From NCBI RefSeq assembly GCF_965638725.1, contig NC_134950.1, positions 169,288,853 to 169,352,852 of the forward strand: 64,000 nt of DNA, given 5' to 3'. Positions 1-13,700 of the stretch are shown here, one piece after another. Within the stretch, counting starts at the first letter, position 1, and the number at the start of each line of letters is the position of its first letter. The translations under genes were made by a program, and so were the position numbers. Source of the stretch: Aptenodytes patagonicus (Eukaryota; Chordata; Aves; Sphenisciformes; Spheniscidae). The notes below the pieces were generated by a model that searched no databases, had not been told where the DNA came from, and saw nothing but the letters and a program-made list of their open reading frames with translations.

Positions 1-1264
1 TGCGGTCAGCACAGGGTCATGGCCCCGGTGGTCTCCCCTCCCCATCCACAACCCCGGGAGAAGCGACGCTATCAAATGAGGTTCTTCTACAGCAGGGATT
101 GCTTTGCGATGCCCGTGGCATCATCCATTCTCTCTCTCCTCCCCTCCTCTTCTCCAGAATCACTTCCTTTTTATTAGCTTGATCTGTTTTGACTTGAAAC
201 TCTCCAGAGCCGGGGCTGGCTCACGTCTTCCCCGGAGCCATGAGGTGCTCCCATCCCACCGATCACAAGAGGAGAGCAAAGGGCTGCTCTCGTGCTGCAG
301 AAGGCCCCAGGGGACCTGGCAGCACTTGCACAGGCCACCGGGTCACCGAAACACTGCCAGGGCGAGGGAGACAACTTCTGCTCTTGCATCATGTCACTAG
401 ATAGCGGTTCCTCCCCAGGGCTGGGAGCAGAGAGACGGGCAGCGGGGAGGCAGGGGGGAGCTGCCTGCCCTGGAAAGGAAAGGAGGACATTAATTTCTTA
501 GTGAACCTGGTTAACTATTTCTGTCTGGGAGCGCAGAGGAAAGGGCTGGGCAGAGCAGCGAGCAATACCATTGTCCCCGGCAGGAAAAAAAAAAAGGGAT
601 GATAAAAACGTGCCTGCAGGAATTTGGCTCAGGCTCACGTTTGAACCAGCATCAGGTTTCCAAAGCAGAGGCTTCCGGATGCACAGGGCGTTCTCCGGGG
701 CTGAAACTGGTGGGGAACGTCATTAGGGGTCGTGGGTTGGATTAACTCTGCATCGACCCAGAGAGTCAGACAGAGAAGGGATTTAAGCACCCAAAGACGC
801 CCGGGGGCCAGACAGGAGCCGGCAGCGATGCTTTAGGTCGCTGGCTCGGTCGTGGCGGGGGACGAGCCGTGTTTCTGGGCTGTTTTCCCGTGATTTGGTC
901 CATTTACATCCCGCCAGCAGCCTGCTGGTGGGCTCACACGTGCCATCTGCAGCTCACTGCCTTGCCGGCCTTCACCACGTGTTTGAAAGGCGCTTTGCAC
1001 AAAGCAGACACTTGTAAAGCTCTTGGCCAAGCGTGTGTTTAAGAGGGTATTAAAAGTTGTGGTCGGAAACAACAAAGCAAAGCAGAAACACAGCCTCGGG
1101 AGACACCGAGATCCCTCAGTCCTTGCTATGTGGAAATGGGTCTTATCTCAGTTGAAATGGGGATGCTGCCTGTAAATTCACCCAGAAAGTAGGCTCTCGT
1201 GACCCCAACACCATCCTGGCCCCCATGGAGCAGCCGGTGCCGCCCTGTCACCCCCCGGTGCTGC
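1..1264. other. Intergenic, nothing recognised
   Basis: No exon, RNA gene or repeat could be supported. The open frames are short, overlap in several frames and lack recognisable protein similarity. Confidence 0.6.
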
Positions 1265-2165
1265 TGGGTCCCCTCCCAGCGGAGGCCAGCTGGTGGTGGC
1301 ATCCCCCAGGGATGACGACCGGGGCCAAGGCTGTTGAGTGTCATTAATGACCAGGGTGATGGGACCGAGTTTGGGGCCACTCCCGGTTGGGGGGAGCAGC
1401 GGATAGGCGGGGTGGGGCAGTGCTGCTGTGTTGGGCTACCTCAGCGGGCTGGAGAAATGGGCTGGTGGGACCCAGATGAAGTTCAACAGAGGCAAAGGCA
1501 GAATGGTGGCCCTGGCGGGGGACAGGACACAGGACAGCAGGGAGTGACTGGCTGGGGAGCAGCTCTGCAGAGAAGGATCGGGGGTCCTGGTGGTCAAACT
1601 GGACATGAATCAGCAGCGTGGGCTTGCAGCAGAGAAGGCCACCCCTATGCTGGGCTGTCTTAGCAAGAGACTAGCCGGCGGGGTGAGCGCTGTTAGGATC
1701 CCCTCTGTTCTGCTCTTGTAAGCCCGCAGCTGGACGCTGTGTCCAGTTTGGGGCTCCCCAGTACAAGGGTACTGGAGTGAGTCCTACAGAGGCTTCCAAA
1801 ATGGTTGTGGGCTGGAGAACGGGATGTGCAAGGAGGGGCTGAGCGCGCTGGGTCTGATCAGCCTGGAGAAGAGAAAGGGAAGATCTTACAGGTGTGTGCA
1901 GCTGCCTTACGGGAGGTTATAGAGAAGGTGGTCCAGACGCTTCTCAAAAGCACACAATGACAGGCCAAGTTGCAGCCAGAAAAATTTCAGCTGGATATGA
2001 AATACAAAAGTCTCCATGATAAACACTGGCACAGGGAGCTGGTGAGATCTCCACCCTTGGAGATAACTCAACTGGACAGGGCCCTGGGCAGCTTCATCCA
2101 GCGTCAAACTTGGCTCTACTCCGTGACCTCCTGAGGTACCTTCAGCCTCTGTTGTCCTGCAATTG
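1265..2165 (+). mobile_element. Degenerate CR1 LINE fragment
   Basis: About 900 bp follows the CR1 ORF2 3' half in order. First comes a piece like 'ATTAATGACCAGGGTGATGG' near 1343, then 'GGCTGGAGAAATGGGCTG' at 1448, then 'ATGAAGTTCAACAGAGGCAA' near 1478. 'AGAAGGATCGGGGGTCCTGG' follows near 1573, 'CAGTTTGGGGCTCCCCAGTA' near 1745, and 'AGCCTGGAGAAGAGAAAGGG' near 1860. A CR1 tail with 'CCTTGGAGATAAC' lies at about 2055. The frame is broken repeatedly, so this is an old copy. I matched it from memory of CR1 consensus. Confidence 0.8.
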
Positions 2166-5100
2166 CACAACTTGCCCTCGAGATTCCCATCAGTCCCCCT
2201 TTGCTCAACATCTCCCACACCTCCGCACCCACCGGTGGCTGGGAGAAGCTGGCATCCTCCCCAGGAGACTGCTCTGCCCTCAGGGAAGACAGACCACAGA
2301 AGAGGGTGCGAAGGTCTCGGAGGAGCTCTTCCGAGACCCTGCGGGATGTAAATGGACCCTCTATAGAGCCACCTCAAGCCCTAGGGACAGCCCAGGGCAC
2401 CTGGCAGGCAGCCCCAGGGTCCCCACCTTCTGGGGAGGCAGCCAGAGAGCCAACGGGCCACCCCACAGCACCAAAAAACGCCACCAGGCCCCCCCCTCTG
2501 CAGAGGCAGGGAGGTAAACAAATTGCTCTAGCTAAGTTAGAAGTGAAGAAGTTAGGAGTGAAATAGCAATTTACCCCCATATGCCTTAATTTATAGGACA
2601 GGGCTCCTCATTTTCTACTCATTTCCCCTGTCCCCTACTGCTACTGCCCTGGGCTGCACTGATGGCATGCAGCAACCCTGCACAAACTCCTTTTTTTTCT
2701 CTTTTCCTGGCAGCAAGGAGCAGAAACCACGGCAGTTTATGCGGTGGGTCACCAAGATCTCCAAGCAACGGACTGGGTCAAAGGGAGCTGCGCAGCCTTA
2801 AAAATGAACCTTGTGCTGGTTGGATAAACCTTGGGTTGAAGAGCTCCAAACAAGCCATAAATTACGAGAGGGGAGAGTCCTCCGCAGTGCTGGGACCTGC
2901 AGAAACACGGTGCATGCCGTGGTCCACCTCCGCAGTACATTACGGGGGAAGGAGGGGTTTCCTTATGACACACACCGAAAAAAATCTTCTGGTATTTCGG
3001 TCTTGGACAACACCCAAGGATTGTCTCAGAAATAGCTCTCATAGCTTGCAGGAGTACAAGGCACAGATTCCCCATCAGCTACATGCCCCTTTCCCCCCGT
3101 TCCCACCCGCCCGTGACTCACTTAGGCCGGGTCACATCGCATTTTCTTCCTCCGACTTTCTAAGGAGGCTTTGGACAGAGAACAGATTGCCCTCCTGTGG
3201 CATTTCAAGGTAATTTGGGTGAAAGGAGATGGTGCCTGTGACCTCCTGAGACTCAAGGGGCTCTTTGCTTCCCTCTGGTTTGGGTATGGGGGTGTTCACT
3301 CACCCTCTGCCAGCAGAGGACATGGCTTTCTCCCATTAAGCACAGCTTAAATACATTTATTAAGCCAAGCTCCTGTGCTCGGTGTAGATGGAAAGGGCAT
3401 TTTGGGACGGGAGGAGATGGAGCCCCCAGGGTGTGCGAGAGAAATGCCTCCCTACCACGCATGGGGCACAGCACGGACCAGGAGGGCTCAGGAGGTCCTT
3501 CTAGCCCCACTCTCAGGTCATCCCGTTGGACAAATGCTGGCTGCAACCAAGTTCGCTATAACCGTACCAGGGACCTGGAGGTAGGAGGGATGTAGCTAAG
3601 GGTCACCCGTTAAGCGCAAGGAAGATCTTAGGGTTTTAGTGAGGATGAATTTGATAAAGGCTACGGAAACGCGACAGCATCTCTGAACAAGATTCACCTA
3701 AGGACCTAGAGGTGATGATGGGGGATACAAGTCCGAGAAGGAGATCCCACCCCAGAGGAGCAACCTGTGTGTTTGGTAGCCAACAGGAGAGTTTTCTCTC
3801 AAGGAAGGCCCGTTGGCCAAGAAGATGAGGCCACCAAGGAACAGGTTCAGCTCCCGCTGGTGGTGATGCTGCCGAGCCACTGCCCTCCCTGTGCCTCAGT
3901 TTCCCCAGCTACGCAGGAGAGAAGACACCTTTTGCGAGGTGCTTTGAGATGCGAGGATGAAAAGCGCGCTCACATCCTTGGATATTATTTAAAAAACAAT
4001 ACAATACAAAAGCACCTTACAGAGAACACGAACTTATCAATGGACCTTTTGTCCACGGGTTAGAGACACCAGCTGCAAACCCGCATCTTCTGCTGGGCTG
4101 AGCTCCTGCGGGCGCTGGTCTCTGCCCAGGCCTGGTCTTTAAAGACCTGGTTGTGATGCATGAGCGTGTACCACCTAAGCTGGTGCTCCAAAAGCAAGCA
4201 GGCTGCAGACCCTGAAATCTGCTGTACGAGCAGAAGTCTCAGAAACGTAACCCAAGGGACCAAGAGCAGGACTAGCCGGAAAACCAGACCCTGAAGCATC
4301 TTCCTCTCCCCACCTCTGGTGGCCTGAGATGGGGAGGACGTTCGGGATGGGGACTGGCCAGAAGGTCCCAGAGCACATAAGGGTTTCCATCAGGAGAAAG
4401 CTAAAACACCGACGGTTTAATCCCAAACTCCCTGGAGATGGATTTGCACTGCCCCACGCCAGACGGGGGTGATTTATGCTGACAAAGCGCGCACAAACTG
4501 ATGCCAAACAGGGATGTTATGTCTCTTACCACCGGCGGGAAAGGCAACACGCGAACGTTAGGTCGCGGCAAATGCATTCCCCACCCAAGTGATGGGGAAA
4601 GGGCAGAAAGCGAAGAGCAGGGGGGAGCGGGGTGGGAGCAGGGGTGGATCGAAGCAGAGGGAGGGGGTCTGCAAAGTGCCGGGAATCCAGCAAAATGTCC
4701 AAATAAAGCGGAGGGAAGGAAAAAAAAAAAACAAACCAAAACAAGAAGTAACATACGGAGAAGCGCTGGGCTCAGTCCCTTGCAAAAACGTCCCATCCTT
4801 CCCCGCCGTGGTGCTCAGAGCCGCAGGCAGCGCCCCGTCCCTGCCTGCCGCCGCAGGCAGAGCTCCCCAGCCGCTGCTTTTCCTCCCCTCCCACCCCTTC
4901 GAACCGAGCTCTCTTCCCGCTGCACCAGCCTGGAGACGATGACGTGGAGACCTCCACCGGGGAAGCTTCCCGAGACAGGAGAGCTCCTCCGGGTCTGACG
5001 CTGCAAACCCGTTCCCCGGGACGCCAAGGATCTCTTTCCCTTCCTTTTATTTTTTGATTTCCTTATAAACACCCAAAAAGAGTCCAGGAAAAACGAGAAT

Positions 5101-7564
5101 GCAGCGATGCTTTCAGGAGCCAAGAGCAATGCTGGGGGGGGAGAGGGGGAGAAAAAAAATCAAATAATTCAAATAGTTTAAGGGTTTAGGGCTAATAATA
5201 GCAAAGAGAGAGCTCCCTGGAGCAGGAGAGGGGAGGCGGAACGCGGAGGTGCTGCCACAGGATAAGAAATCCTTCCTTCTTGTTTGGGTTTTCTTTTCCT
5301 TTCCGTTCAAACAGGGGTGAAGCAGAAAGGAAAGACGGCTGCAAACTCGACTTGTCCTTACAGCTACGGTGATACGCTGCAGCAGCATCAAAAACCTCTT
5401 CCCCCTGCCCCCCCCCAATTTTTATGTCAGAGTGAACAGCCCAAAGCAGCACTGGTCGCTCAAATTTTACATTTTTAGTATTTTATGGCGGCGGGGGGCT
5501 CCCCGCCAGCCCCATCCCAGACGCTCTTCATCCCTTTGCTCCCTTCCCAGCCCTGTTTTGCAGGGCGGGGGGGGGGGGGCAGCTGGAAGCATCGCCCTGC
5601 TCTGCAGATAACAGCTGGAAGGGAGAACAGCTGGAAGGGGACAGAGAGGACATTTTCTTCCTCCTCCAGCCCCTCCTGCTCCCAGCCAGAGGGTTTTGCC
5701 CCCCGTGCAGGGCTCCAGTCGAGGGGGGGGTGATGTTACCCCGTGCTCGAACGCAGCAAGTAGGAATTAAATAATTGCCACCGTCCAGCGGCTGCGACCT
5801 TTGTCGCGTTGTTATCTCTTCCTTCACGTTGCCAGCTCGCATGACTTTATGGCTGATCTCACAATAATTGATGTTTTCCTTAAAGGCCCCGTGCTGCGAG
5901 GCGAGATTTGGCTTTCGGGGGTTCAAATCAGCAAGGTTTTGCTCGCTGCAATTAAAGAACACCCCCCCCCCCAAAAAAAACTCAGCAAGCCCGGTGTGAA
6001 GATGGCTCTAAACCTTTAAAATCTGGTGATCCTTCAGTCTCGTAATCATACAGGGACCCAGCGCACGTCCCTCGGCATTTCTTAAGTAGCAGCCGCCATG
6101 TGAAACTACTCAAAATAACTTGTTTTTCCCGGTTTTGAAGAGTAGGGATGTCCTTGCTCCCCGGCACAGCCGGGATGGGACAGCCAAGTTTTCATCCTCT
6201 TCGTTTTCAAGTGTGTTTCTTCTCTCCAGCTGCTTTCAGGGAGCAATGAGCTGGGAAACAGCCTGGCTGACCCTGCAGGGGGGATGCGTTCCCAGAAGGG
6301 GTTTTCAAGAGGAAATTAGCTCGTAGGATGCTCCGGGGATGGAGGAGGAGGGAGAAGGGAGGCATCGCCACAGCGCTCGCTCCTGCAGCTGGTGCTGCCC
6401 TTGACACGGTCACAAGCCGAACCTTCAGCCCCGACCTGAGCTTTTCGAGCAGATTTTGGGTGAGGAAAACACCCTCACCAGGAACTGTTTAGGGAAATCC
6501 TTTTGTAGGCACCCAGCTTGAAAACAACCTTAAATACGCTTCTAAAAAAAAAAACCAAAAAACTCAGCCTCGCTCCGTTTTGGACTCGGAGCAAACTCTC
6601 GTTCAGCCTTGTTTAAAACAGTTTCAAGCAAAACCCTGGAACCAAATTTTCAGGGATTGCCCAGACCCCAAGTGGAGATGGATTTCTGTAGCTTAAGCAC
6701 GTATTAAATACAAAACATTTTATAGGCATAAAAAGAAGTAAAACAATTTTCATGGCTCACGATGTTGACTTTATACATATTATATATGTGATCTATAAAA
6801 AATACTATATATAATATATTAAAAATATATTACAAGGATCAATGGAAGTGTGACATGGCCCCCCGGGATCAGGAACAGAGCATCCTTTTGTCCCCAAATC
6901 CACATTTTCTCCCAGTCAGCGATACCCCCCCCGAGTCGCGTATCGGTAAGGAGGCGATTAGACGAGCCGTACCTTTCACAGCCAGGAAAAAAAGGTGCGT
7001 CGGAGCTGCGGGTCTTCACCGCATAACCGGAGACCTTCGGGGGGGTGGGGGGGAAAGCCCTGCAGCACGACCGGCCTCAGCCCTGCAACAAAGCCAAGGA
7101 GGAGGCGATTATTCCCGGGCATCTCTCTGCCAGGCACAATACGGCAGCGTTTCAGCGCCCGCGCTCAATGCCGTCATTGTCCCCTCCGGAGCCACGGCTC
7201 CTGCGAGCGGTGGCACAGGGTGAAGCTTCTGCTCCTCTGCAAGCTCCCGAAGGGTTCATCCTACCACTGGAGAGGACCAGGGGACTTCGTTTTCCTCCTA
7301 GGGCAGGATAACAGACCTAGGGACAGGGGACATCTCAGTTTTGCCTTGCCAACACTGTTGCGCTATTGCCTGGTGCGAGGTTCCTACGAGAGAGGAAGGA
7401 AATAGGATCTCGGATAAAATACACCAGGGGTACAAAGGTGATGGGAAGATTGGGTTGAGATCGGGTGTTAACAGCTCACTGATAAAACAGAAGGGTGCTC
7501 TGGGCGGTATTTTGTAGGGATCCTTCCAGGGACTTTGCATCTGGATGCTGCATCCAGCGGAGGA
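2166..7564. other. Intergenic, no supported gene
   Basis: GC-rich non-coding DNA with short A, G and C runs and the MIR-like remnant near 3.9 kb. At 6770-6835 there is an AT-only-looking patch (TATATA-type) in otherwise GC-rich sequence. A distal part could hold enhancers, but nothing in the sequence shows it. Confidence 0.55.
3880..3985 (+). repeat. MIR-like ancient SINE remnant
   Basis: 'CCTGTGCCTCAGTTTCCCCA' (about 3889-3908) resembles the MIR core, and 'AGGTGCTTTGAGATGCGAGG' (about 3937-3956) followed by ATGAAAAGCGC resembles a MIR-type 3' region. Both are in the expected order and spacing. Matched from memory. Confidence 0.55.
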
Positions 7565-7775
7565 GCACACTGAGAAGCTGGAGAGGATCCGGTGGTGGCC
7601 ACCGAGGTGGTCAGGGCTGGAGGATGGGACACATGAGGAGAGGCTGAGATGGGTCTGATCAGGCTGGAGAAGAGCAGGGGAGACCTTATTGATAAATGCA
7701 ACCATTACACGGGAAGGTGGAGAGAAAACAGAGCCAAACTCTTCTCAGAGGCACCCAGGGACCAGAGAGGCAGCA
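7565..7775 (+). mobile_element. Degenerate CR1 LINE fragment
   Basis: Contains 'GAGGAGAGGCTGAGATGGG', 'ATCAGGCTGGAGAAGAGCAG', 'GGAGACCTTATTGATAAATG' and 'CCAAACTCTTCTCAGAGG' in the order of the CR1 ORF2 3' region. Indels and stops break the frame. Flanks on both sides, to about 7400 and 7930, may be more diverged parts of the same insertion. Confidence 0.7.
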
Positions 7776-10700
7776 AGTTTGCTGCAGCCAAGATGATAAG
7801 GCACGAAGGAAGATCCTGCCTGTCTTTAGAAACACCAGGACCTGCTGCAAGAAGACTGGCGAAACTTCTTCCCTATGGCCACGGTGGACAGGACGAGGAC
7901 AATCAGGTTGGATTTCAGCAATAAAAACAGCAAAGAGCCCAGAGATGCTACCACAGCGGCGGCGGCTGCTTTACTTTTGCTCCTGGCGTCTGCGGGTTAG
8001 GAGCAGGTCCTAAAGCCGATATGGAGTGAAGCTGCAGTGTGACGGCCCCAAGGAGCAGCAGCGCCCACGCTTCGGAGGGCAGATGGGGTGAAAAACACTG
8101 TGGTGCATTCAAAAGGAAAAAAAAAAAAAAAGTATAAAGGCAAATTAAATGTGGAAAAGCTGCTGTGATGGAGCTGGGCTGCTCCCCGGGGATGCTGGCA
8201 GGGGCAGGGTGTGCAGGCAGCACTTGGGAGCCCGGGGCCGGGAGGAGGGAGCAGAAGGGATGTTCAGCCCAGGTTTGAAGCCACGAGGATGTCTGTGCTG
8301 GCCGAGACGACTGTAGGTGTTATGGCTTGCTGGCCTCCACAGGTCAAGCTACCGTAATAATTAGCAATCAGATACTGAATCGATGAAACATGGGAGATCA
8401 TCCTCCTCGCTCAGGGGAACAGCCTGACAAGCTCTCTCGCCCCACGGGTGGGTGATTACCCCACCGGCGTGGGCAGTGACACCGGTGTCCCCTCTTCACT
8501 TGAATCAGGGTGGTTTTTTCTCTCTCCGGTCCACGCCGCCGCGTCCAGGAGGCATCCATGGGACCACCGCCACGAGCAGGGATGCGGCTCGAGTATCCTG
8601 CACTTCCAACCAGGAAAAATTCTAAGCCTCCCCTTTTTCACATCCTATACCCGGTATATCCAGGTCAGCACGTTGCTGATTGTAACAGGAGGGACTGGAG
8701 CATTGCACTTGGCTTTTTGGAGAGTATTCCCAGCGGGGCTCAGTCCCCGCCACCTCTGTCCTGGCTTCGCATTAGGGAGCCAGGGACACCCCTGGGGCTG
8801 GACGCCCACCATGTAGGCGCTTTGCTTTCCATCAGTGAGACGTGCTTGACAGCGAACGGGAGAAGAAACCCCGGTGCTTCGAGGGAACATCTGCAACTTA
8901 ACGCTGGACTGGGGACTTGGCCACCGCGGGGCTGATGGCAGGGGGACAGCCGACCCGTCCTTCCCTGCAGCCGTTGGTCCCGGCTCCCAAGGGTCTCCTC
9001 CCCATGTGGGTTCGCTAAAATAATCCTCTCTATGGGGCAATGAAATAAAATATATAAATTCTTGGAGCTCAGCCTGGGCACCGGCATTTTGCCTTTTCTG
9101 CCTCCCTTCTTTTTATCGCCTCCTTGCATCTCCGGCAGCCGGGATGGGGAAAGTAACAGCTGGGAAAACATCCTGTTCCTCCCTCCTTTGTGCCCGGGAA
9201 GAGAGAAATCAGGTGTCAGGAGGGGGATGTACCCCCCCGATTTCACAAGCGTCCGGCTGTACCAGTTGCCCCGGCACACAATCTGAATTGCAGATGGCTT
9301 CTGGCTATTTACGGGGCCGGAGCCACGTCCCGGACAAGCGGAGCCACAGCTGCTATTGTCGGAAAAAGCTGAGCCTGTACTGGATTCCCCATTTTTTTTG
9401 CCCATTTTTGGCGCCTGGGAGCAGGGCTGAGCTTGAGAAACGGGGAGCGCGGTGTTGATGCCGGTGTTTCGCCCCGGCCGGTGCTCCTCGTGGTGCGTGC
9501 CACCCAGCCCAGGGCCGGTTGGGTTTATGGGTCGGCGTCCCACGCTCTCCAGGGATGACACAGCTGCACATCCAGTTGATGAGGCTGACCCAAACACAGC
9601 GCCCAGCAAGGCGGGCACATCCCGGCTCCCGGTCCGGCTGCCAGGGCGGCTCTTATCCTCGTGGAGCCAACGGAGCTGGAGACGGCATGACTCCTACAAG
9701 CGCCTTGGAGCATCGCATACCGACGGGATGCTCCCCAATACCCTGCGCTAGAGAGAAAACTCGATCCTCCCCCACGACTTGCTTTCCAGCAGCAGCGCGG
9801 TCAGGAAAAAAGAGCCCCGGAGGAGCAACGTCTTGGCTGAGGGGTGCCGGTGTGAGTCGGGTTGGGTCCCTCCGAGGTCAATTAGCCCCAGCGAGGGTTA
9901 TTAGCAGTTGCGGTTTTATGGGACCTACCTGTTGCCTGTGTCGCTGGTGGGCGTCTCGGCACGAGGCGGCAGCCGGCATGCGGTGGTCACCTCACCGTCC
10001 TGCGGGAGAGCACAAAAAGGGTATCAGCATCCCCAGGCGGGGACCACGTCACCCAGCATAAGACCAATCTCGGCAGCAGCCCCCTAAAAAAAAAAAAAAA
10101 AAAAGCCCACAATCCAGCATTGCTGGATCCCTCGGCCGGGGAAAGCCATCCCCGGCCCACCGAGCCCACCTCCCTCCTGCTCCCGCGGGCGCGCTCCTCA
10201 CCCGCTCCAGCACAAAGTCAGCCGGCTTCGCGTGACTCGCGAGACGCCGGAGGATTTTGCACCGCGGCAGGTTGGGGAGCGCCGGCAGGTCTCACCCCGT
10301 GGCCCCGCTGTGGAGGGGTGACCCCAGGGAGAGGGACGACGACAACCCAAACCCCCTGCGGTAAGGCTCTCGGTTCCTGTTTGAGGCCATGCAGGCTGCC
10401 GGAGGATTTCCTAGAAGAGGTTTGCTGCGTAGCGATGGAAACGCAGGCACTGGATATAGCAGATTAAAAAAGGAGGTTTTGCCAAAAAAGCTGGTAACTG
10501 GTGGCCTCAGACCCCTCAGCCGTGCCGGGGCCAGGCAGCACTAACCCCACTGACGTGCTGAATGACCTCTCTGAAAGGTCCTAACCGCGTGCGAGGAGCC
10601 CAGGCTGGCTTGCAATAAGGTTCTTCTCTCCCGATAACTACTTCTGACAGCACACAGGTCGCTGTAGCCACAGCCCTACCCGTCACACACCGTCCCCGGG

Positions 10701-13700
10701 CACCGATGTGAGCTCGTCCCATCACACCTTCGCACCCGGGATGCTAAATCCCAGCGCTTGCCATCGGAAGCACAGACCGAGCCGGACACTGACGTACAAG
10801 CAAGAAAACCATGGTCATTCCTACTACTTTTTTCCCTTGTTGCTTATTTTATACACTGGCCGCCCAATTATTTCCCAGGCTGGCTCTGCCCCGCGGTGCC
10901 TTTTTGCAATGGCATGGAAGCAAGCTTGAAAAATCAGGGCTGCCTCCAAAAGCACCGAGATGCCAAGACAAGGCACGGCAAGGACAAGTTTCTGGACCGT
11001 GGGATCATTGAGGGGGGTGCGATGCTGGAAGGAGCCATGGGTGGATGGGCTTTGGGCTAATTTTGGCTGCTTGAAGCTATCCTGGAGCGTGGCTCCAGCC
11101 TTTCTTGGCTTCCCCCAGGATGATTTGGGCTTCCCCCGGGATGATTCGGGCACTGGGGCTTCGGGGACTGCCTGCCCTCCTGCATCCCCGCGTGATGTCC
11201 TTCCCAGGCAGCATCTCGGTGCCGTTGGGTCAGAGCAGAGGGTCACCTCTCTGCATCTAAAGCCACCAACCCCATGTTCGCCCCTTGAAGGGGTATTTCT
11301 GTTGCCAGAGACCTTGAATGAACAAGAGGGTGGGAAAAGGGACCAGCTCCTGCCCCAAAAGCGGTGTGTCAGCTCCGATTCCGCAAAAAGCACAAGAGCA
11401 AGACGGCAAAGCCACTGCTTTGAAGCAAAAGTGCTACGGGGATTTATTATTTTTTTGGCATTGGCTCCAAACTGCCCTCAACCCCAGCCAGGGAGAGCCC
11501 CCGGGGCAAGTTTTGTCCCAGCTCTTCCCCGGCGTGGCTCCTCCTATCATCCCACGCACCCTTCTCATGGGCATTAGCCTTCCTCCCCCAGCATCCTCCT
11601 CCTGCAGGGATGAGGTGCTGCCACACTTCCCAAAGCATCTCGCGGAGCTGAAAAAAGCTGAAATCTGTCCAATTTTATCCCAGTCTGATGGACCAGTGGG
11701 GGGAAAAAAAAAAAATATATATATACATAAAAAACCCTTTTTTGCGACATTTCTGCAAGCAACCCGGGAGCAAGCCCATTCTTTCGCTTGGGGGTACCCC
11801 AAGATGGAGGGGCAGAAGTCACAGCCACACTCAGGGGGAGAAATTCGCCCCCGTGGTCCCATCAGCCACGTGACAAGGTTTTTAACGGCTGTTGGGGCAG
11901 CTAAATAAAACCACATTCGACAGCATTAGCTTCCTCTTGTCCTTCACCCCAAAATACCCCAAACCTGTTTGGTTGGTACGTTCAGCACCTTCCTGCCTGG
12001 CAGATCTCCCAGGTGGGAAATAAGGTCCCCCCAGGACCAGCATCTTTAATCACAGAAAACCCCTGGGCAGGGAGACTCCTCTACCCTCGCTTTGCCAGCC
12101 TGATCCCTCGATCCCAGCCCCACATCGGGCGGCGGGAGCCGTCGTTTGTGGTTGTGTAGGACCCTGAATTCGGCGGCCACCGCAACCGCGACGCTCGGCG
12201 CGGTCCTTGCCTGCCCCGGGGATGCAGGGATGGCTGCATCCCCAACGAGCCGGTACCGTAAATACGGATCCCGAAAGGTATTTATGTTTGCAACTGTAAC
12301 GAATAAAATAGACGTCCCATTTGGAGGGGGCAGAAATTAAACCCATTTCAACAGGTGCCTTCGCCCACCCCATTACGAGATTCGATGTGCAGCACGGCCC
12401 CTCCAAAACACCAAACGCGGAGAGGGGCAACACCAACAGCTGCCAAAAACGACTCGCGAGAGATGCTCAACAGCCCTATCACCTGCTCGGCGACCGGCCC
12501 GGCTCCACCAACCCGCTCCCGGTCCCTCCACCGCCCACCGCCGTCCCGACGGCCACCCCATCACCTCGCGTCAGCGCCGGGCACCCAGGCGTTCGCCGCT
12601 TCAGTCCGTCAGACACAGCGGCAGCCGCGAAAAGCAGGTCACCCGATTACAGGGCGGGTTATTTAGGACTTCCCTCTCTGTCACCACCAGGGAAGGGGGA
12701 CGCAAGTGATCCAAATGACTTCCCCCCCCCGCCCATTTTCCAAGCGCTGGCGGTGCTGCCGTACGGCTGAAGCGTCGTCCCTCGCCGTTCCCGGGTACCA
12801 CTCACCTCTCCCGGAGGGACGCCCGAAGGCCGGGCTCGGGGCTGGCGGCCTGTCAGCTCTCGGGGCGTTGGCAGGAGGGCTGAGCAGGCAGCGGGTGGGC
12901 ATTTCCATCTGGTGACAGCACCGCAGGTCCCACGCGGTGGCTGGACACCACCAGACTGAGGCCAGCGCCGTGTCCTGCACCTCGGCGTTTCGCCGCTCTG
13001 CAGCCCGGGTCCCCCGCGCTTTCCCACTGTCATTTCTGCCATCTAGAGGGGACGTTTCCCCATTGCAAATTCATCCCTCAAAACATAAAGAAACCCCCCC
13101 GATTCGGGGGGTGGGAAAAAAATCACAGTCCATCACTCGCAGGAAGAGCCTGGCCGCAGCGATTCACACCGTCAGGACGGGGAAAGCCAGACGCTGTGAA
13201 GCAGGTACACCCCCAGAAAAAATTGGGGGAGCATTTTCCTGGTCGTTTAACCGAAGCTAGAACCTCGCACCATGAAACTTATGACAACAGGAAAGGAGGA
13301 TTTCGCAGTATAATCTATAAAAAGATATATTTACAACACCCAAACAGAGGCAAATGATAAAAATAATCACCAACTCTCGTCTTTCTAAATGGAAGCGAGG
13401 TACTAAAAGGGTTGCCCAAGGTCTGGTTCTGCTTACTGGTGTCCACAACGTGGAGCTTGATAAGTGAGGATGGAGCTGGATGGAGAGGGACTGCAGGTGT
13501 GCTGGAGCAGAGCAGCTGGGTAAACTGGAGAGGCGGGATATGAAGAGGATGAAACCCAAGAGCTGAGTTTAAGGTACAACCATGCCCTGGTAAGATGTGG
13601 TTTTGGTGAGAAAGTATGACAGCCTGGCATTGCACGGTCCAGCCGTTCGCGGTCTGCACGGTGCCAGCTTGATCTGGGTTCGGTTTGGGGGCAGACGGCT

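Noticed and set aside
6770-6835. TATA-rich patch considered as a promoter
   Set aside because: Low-complexity AT stretch with no nearby exon or start-site context.
8740-9618. 292-codon minus-strand frame
   Set aside because: No recognisable domain, low-complexity stretches, and no splice or promoter context. GC-rich DNA gives such frames by chance.
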